Notes: generated by a model from the sequence alone, not told the origin. A stretch of DNA of 64,000 bases from Chitinophagaceae bacterium (GCA_016720565.1 JADKKJ010000001.1:310001-374000), one strand, 5' to 3'. Positions 32,153-40,361 are shown, counted from the stretch's first letter. Translations and numbers: made by a program.

Positions 32153-33406
32153 ATGAAATGGACGATCCTTTTCCTGTTCTTTTCTATGGCTTGCCATGCC
32201 CAGGACTGCGATGAATTGCTGCGCTTCAAAGCCGATGAATATTATATTAATGTTGCGCATAAACCTGATTCGCTCAATTTTCTAAGTTGCTCACTGATTC
32301 AAAAACAACTTCGGTCAGGGGAAATATTCCTGGATATCAGCGAAGCGGAAATGAATCATGAACCTGTATTCCTCGCATTGATCATTTCATGGAAGGGAGA
32401 ACCCCAGGTAATGGAAATACCACTGAAGCAGGAAGCGGTAAAAGTTCAGGACTCTGCAAGTCTGAAGCGGGGAGGGATTGCCCAGGCCAGCAGTGAAATG
32501 GTTACATATGGCCTGGCCGACTATGACCATTTCTGGACCCATATAGATGATGCCCTCAATGGAGTAAAAAAGATCTATTATTCTTCCAGCCGTTTATTGA
32601 ACCTGGCCAACCTGCGATTCATTAAGGATAAGAATGGTGAATTCCTTTTTGAGAATTATGAAATGGTTCGCCTGCATTCCGGTGCTTCTTTCCTGGGAGA
32701 ACATAAAAGTATTGTCCTTCCGGCCAAGATGGATGTTCTGCTGGTAGGTGCGTTGCGTTATGACTGTGGTCCTGTTTCCACGATGGCCTGGGATTACCTT
32801 CCGGGTACCCGAACCGAGATCAATAATATCCGGGACCTGCTTTCAAAAAAACATTACGTAAGGATACTGGACTCCTGCCAGGCCACTGAAGCGCGGGTGT
32901 CCACTATGATCAAAACCGCAAGACTGGATGTTTTGCATATAGCCACCCATGGATTTTATTTCCAGGAAACGGAAAAAGGTTTTGGTGTAAAGCCGGATAG
33001 TTATCCGCTGGAAAGATCGGGGCTGGTGTTAAGCGGCGCCAATGACAGGGCAGCCACTATCGATGTGTTCAACCAGAAAGGATTGTTCAGCGCTCTGGAG
33101 ATCCAGGAACTTGATCTTGGCAACATACGCTTCATGGTGCTAAGCACCTGCCATTCGGGGGAAGGAGATGCTTCCGAAAATACAGCGCCATTGGGTATTA
33201 CCCTGGCACTTATGAGGAATGGTGTAAGCGCTATGATGGTCTCTAACCGTGCCGTACCCGATAAAGAAACCAGTCTTTTTATGAGTTGTTTTTATGGTCT
33301 GCTGGCGAATAACGGGGATCTTGACAAATGCTACCTGCAAACTATCAAAAGCCTGCATGAAAAATATCCTGAAACGGATTGGAGTTTTTTCGACCTTCTG
33401 CATTAA
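32153..33406 (+). CDS. exported CHAT-domain (caspase-like) protein
   Basis: The 417-residue protein starts with a signal peptide (MKWTILFLFFSMACHAQ). The C-terminal half is a CHAT peptidase domain: the catalytic His is H266 in LDVLHIATHGFYF and the nucleophile C333 in VLSTCHSGEGD. The block with DDALNGVKKIYYSSSRLLN is the usual entry of the domain. Most CHAT proteins carry long TPR arrays; here only about 110 residues of beta-rich sequence precede the domain and no TPR is seen. It may act as a periplasmic or surface cysteine protease. It has no partner gene that would suggest a defence system. A TATATTTA box lies about 20 bases upstream of the ATG. Confidence 0.85.
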   Translation: MKWTILFLFFSMACHAQDCDELLRFKADEYYINVAHKPDSLNFLSCSLIQKQLRSGEIFLDISEAEMNHEPVFLALIISWKGEPQVMEIPLKQEAVKVQDSASLKRGGIAQASSEMVTYGLADYDHFWTHIDDALNGVKKIYYSSSRLLNLANLRFIKDKNGEFLFENYEMVRLHSGASFLGEHKSIVLPAKMDVLLVGALRYDCGPVSTMAWDYLPGTRTEINNIRDLLSKKHYVRILDSCQATEARVSTMIKTARLDVLHIATHGFYFQETEKGFGVKPDSYPLERSGLVLSGANDRAATIDVFNQKGLFSALEIQELDLGNIRFMVLSTCHSGEGDASENTAPLGITLALMRNGVSAMMVSNRAVPDKETSLFMSCFYGLLANNGDLDKCYLQTIKSLHEKYPETDWSFFDLLH

Positions 33407-33408
33407 AA

Positions 33409-33435
33409 AAAAGCTGAGGCACTGCCTCAGCTTTT
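33409..33435. terminator. bidirectional Rho-independent terminator
   Basis: A 12-base-pair inverted repeat AAAAGCTGAGGC / GCCTCAGCTTTT with an ACT loop lies between the convergent CHAT and icd genes; A and T runs flank both sides so it can work both ways. Confidence 0.9.
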
Positions 33436-33456
33436 AAACATTCTTATAAATTAAGA

Positions 33457-34686
33457 TCAACCCAGTTTTTTCTTCAGGTTTGTGTCGATGGCATCCAGGA
33501 ATTCCTCAGTATAAAGGTAATGTTCACCATGAGTTACTTTATTGCCATGGATACAAACGGCCAGGTCTTTGGTCATCTTCCCTTCCTCCACTGTTTCTAC
33601 ACAAACTGCCTCCAGTGAATTGGCGAAATCGATCAGGGCCTGGTTGCCATCAAGCTTGCCACGGAAGGCCAATCCCCTGGTCCATGCAAAAATACTGGCG
33701 ATAGGGTTGGTGCTGGTTGGTTTGCCCGCCTGGTGATCGCGATAGTGACGGGTAACAGTACCATGTGCCGCTTCAGATTCCATGGTCTTTCCATCGGGCG
33801 TGATCAGTACAGAGGTCATCAGTCCCAATGAACCAAATCCCTGGGCTACTGTATCACTTTGTACATCACCGTCATAATTTTTACAGGCCCAGACAAAATT
33901 CCCGTTCCATTTTAATGCGCTGGCTACCATGTCATCGATCAGCCGATGTTCATAGGTAATACCGGCCGCGTCATACTGCGCCTTGAATTCATTAGTGAAT
34001 ATTTCCTGGAAAATATCTTTAAAGCGGCCATCATATTTTTTAAGGATGGTGTTTTTGGTGCTGAGGTAAAGTGGCCATTTTTTATTAAGGGCCATATTGA
34101 AACAACTCCTGGCAAAACCAGTGATGCTCTCATCGGTGTTATACATGCTGAGTGAAACACCAGGACCCTTGAACTGGTATACCTCATGCTCTATCACCTT
34201 TCCATCTTCACCTTCAAATTTGATCGTAAGTTTTCCTTTTCCAGGCACTACGAAATCTGTAGCACGGTACTGATCGCCAAATGCATGACGGCCTACAATG
34301 ATAGGGGCTGTCCAGTTGGTTACCAGCCTGGGAACATTGCTGATCACAATTGGCTCACGAAATACGGTCCCATCAAGGATATTGCGGATAGTGCCATTCG
34401 GACTTTTCCACATTTGTTTGAGGTTGAATTCTTTTACGCGGGCCTCATCGGGGGTGATCGTTGCGCATTTTACACCCACGCCATATTGTTTGATGGCATT
34501 GGCTGCATCTATGGTTACCTGGTCATCGGTCTGATCCCGGTACTCAACACCGAGATCATAATATTTCAGGTCAATGTCGAGATAGGGAAGAATGAGTTTT
34601 TCTTTAATGAATTTCCAGATGATGCGGGTCATCTCATCTCCATCCAGCTCTACTACAGGGTTTGCTACTTTGATCTTTTGGGCCAT
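33457..34686 (-). CDS. icd: NADP-dependent isocitrate dehydrogenase
   Basis: The 409-residue enzyme converts isocitrate to 2-oxoglutarate. It is of the eukaryote-like, homodimeric class: MAQKIKVANPVVELDGDEMT at the start, ATITPDEARVKEFNLKQMW, SPNGTIRNILDGTVFREPI (substrate Ser/Asn/Arg), NYDGDVQSDTVAQGFGSLGL (metal Asp) and EAAHGTVTRHYRDHQAG (NADP site, Arg/His pair). Length is typical. A promoter box TAGGTTTG lies 19 bases before its ATG. Together with ppc it represents central carbon metabolism in this window. Confidence 0.97.
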   Translation of the reverse strand: MAQKIKVANPVVELDGDEMTRIIWKFIKEKLILPYLDIDLKYYDLGVEYRDQTDDQVTIDAANAIKQYGVGVKCATITPDEARVKEFNLKQMWKSPNGTIRNILDGTVFREPIVISNVPRLVTNWTAPIIVGRHAFGDQYRATDFVVPGKGKLTIKFEGEDGKVIEHEVYQFKGPGVSLSMYNTDESITGFARSCFNMALNKKWPLYLSTKNTILKKYDGRFKDIFQEIFTNEFKAQYDAAGITYEHRLIDDMVASALKWNGNFVWACKNYDGDVQSDTVAQGFGSLGLMTSVLITPDGKTMESEAAHGTVTRHYRDHQAGKPTSTNPIASIFAWTRGLAFRGKLDGNQALIDFANSLEAVCVETVEEGKMTKDLAVCIHGNKVTHGEHYLYTEEFLDAIDTNLKKKLG

Positions 34687-34705
34687 ATCCGTTTTGTTTG
34701 GGGCA

Positions 34706-34713
34706 CAAACCTA
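34706..34713 (-). promoter_or_regulatory. -7 promoter box TAGGTTTG for icd
   Basis: An exact TAnnTTTG match on the minus strand, 19 bases before the ATG at 34686, giving a conventional short leader. Confidence 0.5.
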
Positions 34714-34805
34714 AGAAATTAATCAGGTCCGGCCCTATGAAATTTAATGATAAATATCAGGGGAAAAGGGTGAATTTAATGGGGATCAGGGAAATAGTAA
34801 CTGCT

Positions 34806-34813
34806 TAACTTTG
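34806..34813 (+). promoter_or_regulatory. -7 promoter box TAACTTTG for the first Crp/Fnr-like gene
   Basis: An exact consensus. Its last three bases are the TTG that opens the longest reading frame, so the usable start is the GTG at 34817, three bases after the box. Confidence 0.55.
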
Positions 34814-34816
34814 GAT

Positions 34817-35395
34817 GTGATCCAGCAGCGGTTAAAAAATTTTCTTGATCAGTTCCTTCCTGTAACGGATGCGGAATTCGAAATGCTATGGCAGCTGCTT
34901 GAACCCAGGTCTTTGAAAAAAAAAGAATTCCTTCTTCACCAGGGTGAAACTGAGCAGCATCTATACTTCATGGTTTCCGGACTGGTTCACCAGTATTTTT
35001 ATAAAGGAAAAGAAATGGTCAGCACTGATTTTTTCCCCGCAGGCCGGATAACCGGGGGTGTGATTTCATTTCTTTCAGGAGAACCTTCCTACTATACCCT
35101 GCAGGCCCTTGAACCCTGTGAAATGATCTCCCTTTCAAAAACCAGCCTGGAGTGGCTTTACACGGTAAATAAAAAATGGCAGAAGCTGGCCAGGGAATTA
35201 CTGATCACCTACCTGATCAGCCAGGAAAAAGAAATTATGGATACCATCCAGTTGACCATGCGTGAAAGATATGTGCAGTTCTCCCGGAGTTATCCGGAGC
35301 TCCTGGAAAAAGTACCGCAACGCCGCATTGCCTCCTATTTGAATATCAAACCTGAGACTTTCAGCAGACTAAAGCCATTATTGAAAAATGGATAA
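34817..35395 (+). CDS. Crp/Fnr-like regulator, tandem copy 1
   Basis: The 192-residue protein has an N-terminal cyclic-nucleotide-binding-type beta-roll (EFLLHQGETEQHLYFMVSG, then GVISFLSGEPSYYTLQALEP) and a short C-terminal helix-turn-helix, RIASYLNIKPETFSRLKPLL. The protein ends right after the recognition helix, without the usual wing. The ligand-contacting residues of true cAMP-binding CRP are not evident. GTG 34817 is chosen because the upstream TTG belongs to the promoter box. Copy 2 starts within its last codons (ATGGATAA overlap), implying translational coupling. Confidence 0.83.
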   Translation: MIQQRLKNFLDQFLPVTDAEFEMLWQLLEPRSLKKKEFLLHQGETEQHLYFMVSGLVHQYFYKGKEMVSTDFFPAGRITGGVISFLSGEPSYYTLQALEPCEMISLSKTSLEWLYTVNKKWQKLARELLITYLISQEKEIMDTIQLTMRERYVQFSRSYPELLEKVPQRRIASYLNIKPETFSRLKPLLKNG

Positions 35396-36023
35396 GTACG
35401 ATAACATAATTCCAGATGCAGCATTGCTCAGCAAGATCAGTGGTTATTTCCAGCAATTCCTTCCGCTGAGTATCCCGGAAATGGCTGAACTGGCCCGTTA
35501 TTGTGAGATCCGGCGCTTTCCTAAGCGTACTATCCTTATCGAAGAAGGCGAAACAGATGATTTCCTTAACCTGGTGGTACAGGGAATTGTGATGAAATAT
35601 ATTCGAATGCCGCGCGGAGAGATGATCCTGCAGCTGGCTACCGAAGGCCATATCATTTCTGCCGAGATATCTTTTCTTTCGCGTCAGCCTTCCCAGGTGA
35701 TCATAGAAACGCTGGAGCCGACCACGCTGATCTCGCTCAGCTATGATAAAATGCAGGAAGCCCTGGAAAATTTCAGCCGGGGAGAAGAGCTTGGACGAAG
35801 GATACTGGAAAATATGTATGTGAAAAAGGATGAAAAAAAATATGCCTGGTTAGCCATTGACGTCAGGGAAAGATTCATCAATTATATGGAACATCATCCT
35901 CACATGCTGCAGCGTGTTCCTCAAAAATACCTGGCTTCTTATCTCAATATTAAGCCCGAAACTTTCAGCCGGCTCAAACATCTGACCCGCAAGCGTCCCG
36001 GCAGGGAAAAAGAGGTTATTTGA
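35388..36023 (+). CDS. Crp/Fnr-like regulator, tandem copy 2
   Basis: The 211-residue paralogue of the preceding gene has the beta-roll blocks RTILIEEGETDDFLNLVVQG and AEISFLSRQPSQVIIETLEP and the same C-terminal helix-turn-helix (YLASYLNIKPETFSRLKHL) preceded by HPHMLQRVPQK. The start ATG at 35388 overlaps the end of copy 1 by eight bases. The N-terminus is about ten residues longer than in copies 1 and 3. Ligand and targets are unknown. Confidence 0.84.
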   Translation: MDKYDNIIPDAALLSKISGYFQQFLPLSIPEMAELARYCEIRRFPKRTILIEEGETDDFLNLVVQGIVMKYIRMPRGEMILQLATEGHIISAEISFLSRQPSQVIIETLEPTTLISLSYDKMQEALENFSRGEELGRRILENMYVKKDEKKYAWLAIDVRERFINYMEHHPHMLQRVPQKYLASYLNIKPETFSRLKHLTRKRPGREKEVI

Positions 36024-36044
36024 GGATTGACTGGAAATTTCGTA

Positions 36045-36058
36045 ACTTATAAATAAGT
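36045..36058. promoter_or_regulatory. palindromic candidate operator before copy 3
   Basis: ACTTAT-AA-ATAAGT is a perfect inverted repeat ending six bases before the ATG of the third regulator gene, and it overlaps a TAACTTAT -7-like element (36043-36050). It may be a self-regulatory site or chance in AT-rich spacer. Confidence 0.35.
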
Positions 36059-36064
36059 GTAAGT

Positions 36065-36664
36065 ATGAAAGAGGTTCATCCATTTCTAATATACCTGCAG
36101 AAGTTCATTCCAATTTCTGAAAAAGATTTCCTGGCTGAGATCATGCCCATCATAACGGTCAGGGATTTTGATAAAAAACAACTGCTGATCAAGGCTGGTG
36201 AAGTAGAAGATAATTTCAATTTTATACTGAAGGGCCTGGTTCGGAAATATTACCAGAAGGGAAATGTTCAGATCAATACGCAGATCTCCACTGAAGGCCA
36301 AATGATCCTCAGCCAGGAATCATTTCACAGCAGGCTGCCCTCTGAATATTTTATTGAAACGATCGAACCAACCCGCGTGGTCACCATGCGCTATGATGCA
36401 CTGGAGGCGCTTTACAGTTCTTCCCATAGAATGGAAAGACTGGGACGCCTGATAGTAACTTATTCCATGGTAATAAAAGACCGGTGGCAGATCCAGCTGG
36501 TGAAATTAACACCCAGGGAAAGGTTCCTGAATTTTGTGACGCGCAACCCGGAATTGCTGCAGCGAGTGCCCCAGAAATACCTGGCCACCTATTTAAATAT
36601 CAAACCAGAAACCTTCAGCCGTTTTAAACACCTGCTGAAAGAGCATTCCCGTAAAAAAGAATAA
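36065..36664 (+). CDS. Crp/Fnr-like regulator, tandem copy 3
   Basis: The 199-residue third paralogue has KQLLIKAGEVEDNFNFILKG and SQESFHSRLPSEYFIETIEP in the beta-roll and YLATYLNIKPETFSRFKHLL as helix-turn-helix. It is separated from copy 2 by 41 bases holding a palindrome, so it may have its own promoter. All three copies share the RVPQK/R-x-(I/L)-A-(S/T)-YLNIKPETFSR motif, while the ligand-binding parts have diverged. It is convergent with mntH. Confidence 0.84.
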   Translation: MKEVHPFLIYLQKFIPISEKDFLAEIMPIITVRDFDKKQLLIKAGEVEDNFNFILKGLVRKYYQKGNVQINTQISTEGQMILSQESFHSRLPSEYFIETIEPTRVVTMRYDALEALYSSSHRMERLGRLIVTYSMVIKDRWQIQLVKLTPRERFLNFVTRNPELLQRVPQKYLATYLNIKPETFSRFKHLLKEHSRKKE

Positions 36665-36672
36665 TAATGGTT

Positions 36673-38559
36673 TTAAAGGTTCACTACCAGCACAGGTATC
36701 TTTAATACATGCCTCACGGCGTCGATGGTATGTCCATAGATAAAGTCCTTCAATCCCTTATGTCCATGCGCACCGATCACCAGCATCTCGGCCTGGTTTT
36801 CTATCGCTATCCTGGCAATTTCCCGGGCTCTTTCATTATATCCTAAAACGGCTCGTACTTTGATCTTCCGGTTTTTCATCTGCTGCACATAACTTTCCAG
36901 TTGCTGACGGTCTTTCCTTGCCTCAAGGTCATCCGTAAATTGATCCATGACCCTGGAGGTGGCGCTTTCCACTACATGAATAAGGAGGTATTCGGTTTCT
37001 TTATTTCCCTGTCCAAGCGCATGGGCTATGAGTTTCTGATCGTCACTGCTGAAATCCAGCGCAATGGCGATCCTGTTGTAAACCGGTAATTCAAAGGGCA
37101 CCAGGCTTCCCGCTTCGGGATGCACCAGCATTCTTTTTGAAACCAATGGTTTTTTAAGCAACGGATAAAATATAGCGACCAATAATAAACCGATATAGAA
37201 AATGGCTGAGATGATGATCACGATCTTCCAGCCCAGGTTGCCGGATCCTTCAAAAAATGAACTGGCCTGTTCGGTCACCATCCTGATATTGAGATAGACC
37301 AATACAGCCGTGACAAGGCTGGCAAGTACAATGATCAAAGGTTTGATGGCATAGGCGCCCATGGTCTTTTTATCACTGGTAAAATGTATCAGGGGTATAA
37401 TAGCAAACCCTAATTGAAGGCTCAGCATTACCTGGCTTAATACCAGCAGGCTGTCTATATTATTCTCTCCATTGATGCCTATCACCAGAACCGCGGGTAT
37501 GATGGCGACTAATCGTGTAAGCAATCTTCTGACCCAGGGGCTGATCCTCAAATGCAGGTAACCTTCCATTACGATCTGTCCTGCAAGTGTACCTGTGATG
37601 GTAGAGCTTTGTCCGGAGGCGATCAGCGCCACTGCAAAAAGAATGGGAGCCAGTTTACTGCCCAGCATAGGCTGTAATAATTCATGCGCCTGTTTTATTT
37701 CGGCCACGTCTGTACGACCCGATTCAAAAAATACTTTTCCGGCGAGTACAAGTATGGCTGCATTTACCAGGAAGGCCAGGTTCAATGCCACAGCGCTGTC
37801 AATGAAATTCAACTTCAGCGCCCGCCTTATTCCTTTATCATCTTTTTTTATCTTTCTTGTTTGCACCAAAGCAGAATGCAGGTAAAGATTATGCGGCATT
37901 ACAGTTGCGCCTATAATGCCAATGGCGATATACAATGCTCTGTCACCCGGAATGGAAGGAATAAAACCCTTTGCCACCTGAACCAGGTCGGGTTTCGCCA
38001 TGATGATCTCGATCAGGAAGGAAAGCCCGATTATGGCCACCATGGCAATGATGAATGCTTCCATTTTGCGCATGCCCAGTTTCTGCAATAGAAGGAATAG
38101 AAATGTATCCAGGATGGTGATCGATACGCCCCAAATTAACGGAAGGCCGGTGAGCAACTGGATACCAATGGCCATGCCAATGATCTCTGCAAGATCAGTA
38201 GCAGCGATCGCTATCTCCGCTAATCCATACAGGGCATAATTGATATAGAGTGGATAGGTTTCCCTGTTTGCCTGGGCCAGGTCTCTTCCCCTGACTATAC
38301 CGAGGCGGGCAGAAAGACTCTGGAGTAACAAAGCCATCAGGTTGCTCATCAGCAGGACCCAGATCAATTTATAACCAAATTGCGCTCCTCCCTGCAGGTC
38401 AGTGGCCCAGTTTCCCGGGTCCATATACCCCACGCTTACCAGGTAGGCCGGCCCGATAAAGGCCAGGGCCCTTCGCCATCCTTTGCGTTTCGTGTTCGTA
38501 GTGTCTATACTATGGTGAACCTCGCTGAGTGATTCATAGCTATGGGGCTCTCTTGGCAT
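36673..38559 (-). CDS. mntH: Nramp-type divalent metal transporter fused to a UspA domain
   Basis: The 628-residue protein has an Nramp transporter body of about eleven helices (residues 40-460). The metal-site motif YMDPGNWATDLQGGAQFG lies in helix 1 and GATVMPHNLYLHSALVQTR carries the helix 6 MPH motif, so Mn2+ or Fe2+ uptake with protons is expected. The C-terminal 150 residues form a universal-stress-protein domain (RIAIALDFSSDDQKLI; IGAHGHKGLKDFIYGHT, the ATP-binding G-x2-G-x9-G pattern). ATG 38559 is chosen because a longer frame to 38586 would run into mntR; it leaves ten bases to the mntR stop. It is regulated with mntR through the operator at 39245. Confidence 0.92.
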   Translation of the reverse strand: MPREPHSYESLSEVHHSIDTTNTKRKGWRRALAFIGPAYLVSVGYMDPGNWATDLQGGAQFGYKLIWVLLMSNLMALLLQSLSARLGIVRGRDLAQANRETYPLYINYALYGLAEIAIAATDLAEIIGMAIGIQLLTGLPLIWGVSITILDTFLFLLLQKLGMRKMEAFIIAMVAIIGLSFLIEIIMAKPDLVQVAKGFIPSIPGDRALYIAIGIIGATVMPHNLYLHSALVQTRKIKKDDKGIRRALKLNFIDSAVALNLAFLVNAAILVLAGKVFFESGRTDVAEIKQAHELLQPMLGSKLAPILFAVALIASGQSSTITGTLAGQIVMEGYLHLRISPWVRRLLTRLVAIIPAVLVIGINGENNIDSLLVLSQVMLSLQLGFAIIPLIHFTSDKKTMGAYAIKPLIIVLASLVTAVLVYLNIRMVTEQASSFFEGSGNLGWKIVIIISAIFYIGLLLVAIFYPLLKKPLVSKRMLVHPEAGSLVPFELPVYNRIAIALDFSSDDQKLIAHALGQGNKETEYLLIHVVESATSRVMDQFTDDLEARKDRQQLESYVQQMKNRKIKVRAVLGYNERAREIARIAIENQAEMLVIGAHGHKGLKDFIYGHTIDAVRHVLKIPVLVVNL

Positions 38560-38569
38560 GGTTCTATTC

Positions 38570-39232
38570 TTAAACAAAATGAACAAATATGGTTTCTGAT
38601 AATTGCCTGCTGATGGTAAATGCGGCCTGTCGCCCCGCTTTTATTTCCATGGAATCATCAAATGAAAAACGTTTACGGACCTCCAGCCTTGTTCCAATAT
38701 GAATGTGCATATGCTCCAGCAATTCGAGAATATCACTGGAATGATCGCTTACACTGATCACCTGCGCCGTGCTATTCAATGGCAGGTCGCTGAGGCAGAT
38801 CTTTTTGCTGACCTCCATTTTTCCGTTCATATCCGGAATAGGATCACCATGGGGATCTACCCTTGGAAAGCCCAGGTATTCATCCAGGCGGTCAATAAGT
38901 TTTTTATTGCAAACATGTTCCAGGTCTTCGGCCACTTCATGTACCTCATCCCAGGTGAATCTTAACTTCTCTGCCAGGAAAAATTCCCAGAGCCGGTGCC
39001 GGCGGATGATCCCCAGGGCCACTTTGGTGCCTTCCGCCGTTAACCTGAACCCCTGGTAGGGTTGGTAATGCAGCAGTTTTTTGGCCTTTAACTTCTTCAT
39101 CATGTCCGTTACCGAAGCGGGCTTGGTCTGCAGTTCCTGGGCCAGGTCATTGGTGGAAACAGTGGCTTCCGCGCCATTCAGCCGATAGATGGCCTTCAGG
39201 TAGTTTTCCTCGCTGGTTGAATAATTCACCAT
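38570..39232 (-). CDS. mntR: DtxR/MntR-family metal-dependent repressor
   Basis: The 220-residue regulator has an N-terminal winged helix (SEENYLKAIYRLNGAEATVS, TNDLAQELQTKPASVTDMM), a dimerisation/metal-binding domain (GIIRRHRLWEFFLAEKLRFT, HEVAEDLEHVCNKKLIDRLD, with the conserved His and Glu ligands) and a C-terminal SH3-like FeoA domain. Family members bind Mn2+ or Fe2+ and repress metal uptake. It is the first gene of the operon with mntH. Its promoter carries an inverted repeat around the -7 box, so autorepression with mntH is expected. Confidence 0.93.
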   Translation of the reverse strand: MVNYSTSEENYLKAIYRLNGAEATVSTNDLAQELQTKPASVTDMMKKLKAKKLLHYQPYQGFRLTAEGTKVALGIIRRHRLWEFFLAEKLRFTWDEVHEVAEDLEHVCNKKLIDRLDEYLGFPRVDPHGDPIPDMNGKMEVSKKICLSDLPLNSTAQVISVSDHSSDILELLEHMHIHIGTRLEVRKRFSFDDSMEIKAGRQAAFTISRQLSETIFVHFV

Positions 39233-39244
39233 GACTAAAAAATA

Positions 39245-39262
39245 ATTTAGACAAATCTAAAT
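39245..39262. promoter_or_regulatory. candidate MntR operator embedding the mntR -7 box
   Basis: ATTTAGA-CAAA-TCTAAAT is a perfect seven-base inverted repeat with a four-base spacer. Read on the minus strand it contains TAGATTTG (39252-39259), an exact -7 box, 19 bases before the mntR ATG. A bound repressor would cover the promoter core. Confidence 0.72.
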
Positions 39263-39326
39263 CATTATGTAATTATTCCCAATTTTTCCTATTGACCGCT
39301 AACAGGGAATCGCTTACTTTAGACCC

Positions 39327-40304
39327 ATGATGAACTTTCGATGTTATTATCCACTGCTGTTGCTCCTTCTGTTAGTGACTGCCTGCAAAGAAAAAAAGAA
39401 GCCGGTATTAACGGGGGAGGAACCAGTAGAGGTAAGCGAATTCATCGCTTCATTTCCTGTTATCAGACTTCCTTTTCAATACGGCGATACCAGCCTTACC
39501 AGGATCAAAAAAGATAATGACTCTTTTTTGATCAGCCAGAAGATCTTCTCCCAGTTCGTCCCTGATTCGGTGTTGCAATCACTATTTGGAAAGCATGGCA
39601 AACCAAAGATCTATTCACTGGGAAAGGTGGAGACAAAAAATGCGGAGACCTATCTGTTTATACGCACAGCCCTGAATGAGAAAAGATCAGTGGTCATGCT
39701 GGTATTCGACAAAAAACAACATTTCAGCAATTATATGAACCTGCTGGCCCTGGATAATAACAGCAGCACTACGCAATCATTTCTTATGGACCGAAGGGGT
39801 ACCATTACCAAAACGATCACCCGTAAGAATCCCGACGGAAGCAGCAATGAAGGGAAGGATGTATATAGTTATGTGGCAGAGGAAAAACAGTTCAGCCTGA
39901 TCATGACCGATGCATTAGATGATAAACCGGCCGAGCTGGTCAACCCGATCGATACACTTACACGCAAATACAAATTTGCAGGCGATTATGTTTCAGGGAA
40001 ATCCAACCTGGTGTCTATCCGCGACAGCCGCAAGGCAAATCATATCAGCTTCTTTATTCATTTTGAAAAAAATAAAGAATGCAGCGGCGAATTAAAAGGG
40101 GAGGCCATCATTCGAACAGCCACCACAGCCGAATACAACCGCGACGGGGATCCCTGTAAATTGAAATTCATTTTCAGCGGAGGCTATGTTTCTTTAAAAG
40201 AAGAGGAAGGCTGCGGCTCCTATCGCCCGCTGGACTGTTCTTTCGACCTGCGTTTCCCAAAAAAGAAAGAGATCAAGCCTAAAAAATCGGGGAAGAAAAA
40301 ATGA
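39327..40304 (+). CDS. hypothetical lipoprotein
   Basis: The 325-residue protein has a lipoprotein signal, YYPLLLLLLLVTACKEKKK, with Cys 20. The mature part starts with a Lys/Glu-rich linker and continues as a mixed beta-rich domain (VSEFIASFPVIRLPFQYGD, GKPKIYSLGKVETKNAETY). It ends with a Lys-rich tail (KKKEIKPKKSGKKK). I do not recognise a family. Four Cys residues in the last third (KECSG, DPCKL, EGCGSY, LDCSF) could form disulfides, in keeping with a periplasmic location. The -7 region TACTTTAG just before the ATG is a weak match. It is divergent from mntR. Confidence 0.75.
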   Translation: MMNFRCYYPLLLLLLLVTACKEKKKPVLTGEEPVEVSEFIASFPVIRLPFQYGDTSLTRIKKDNDSFLISQKIFSQFVPDSVLQSLFGKHGKPKIYSLGKVETKNAETYLFIRTALNEKRSVVMLVFDKKQHFSNYMNLLALDNNSSTTQSFLMDRRGTITKTITRKNPDGSSNEGKDVYSYVAEEKQFSLIMTDALDDKPAELVNPIDTLTRKYKFAGDYVSGKSNLVSIRDSRKANHISFFIHFEKNKECSGELKGEAIIRTATTAEYNRDGDPCKLKFIFSGGYVSLKEEEGCGSYRPLDCSFDLRFPKKKEIKPKKSGKKK

Positions 40305-40333
40305 TCCTCCTTTTTTTAAGCCTGACCCCTGAT

Positions 40334-40347
40334 TGATCAGCTGATCA
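40334..40347. repeat. 14-base perfect palindrome between convergent genes
   Basis: TGATCAGCTGATCA lies 30 bases after the lipoprotein stop and 15 before the glgP stop. It has no T run of terminator type; it may be a weak bidirectional terminator or chance. Confidence 0.4.
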
Positions 40348-40361
40348 CTTAGTGAAAATTC

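Noticed and set aside
32153..33406. CHAT gene as part of an antiphage defence system
   Set aside because: Neighbours are miaA and icd; no effector, sensor or nuclease gene is adjacent and the protein has a signal peptide.
34186..34722. 178-codon plus-strand frame opposite icd
   Set aside because: Lies entirely antisense to a well-conserved gene; its residues mirror icd codons.
37684..38091. 135-codon plus-strand frame inside mntH
   Set aside because: Antisense shadow of the Nramp membrane domain.
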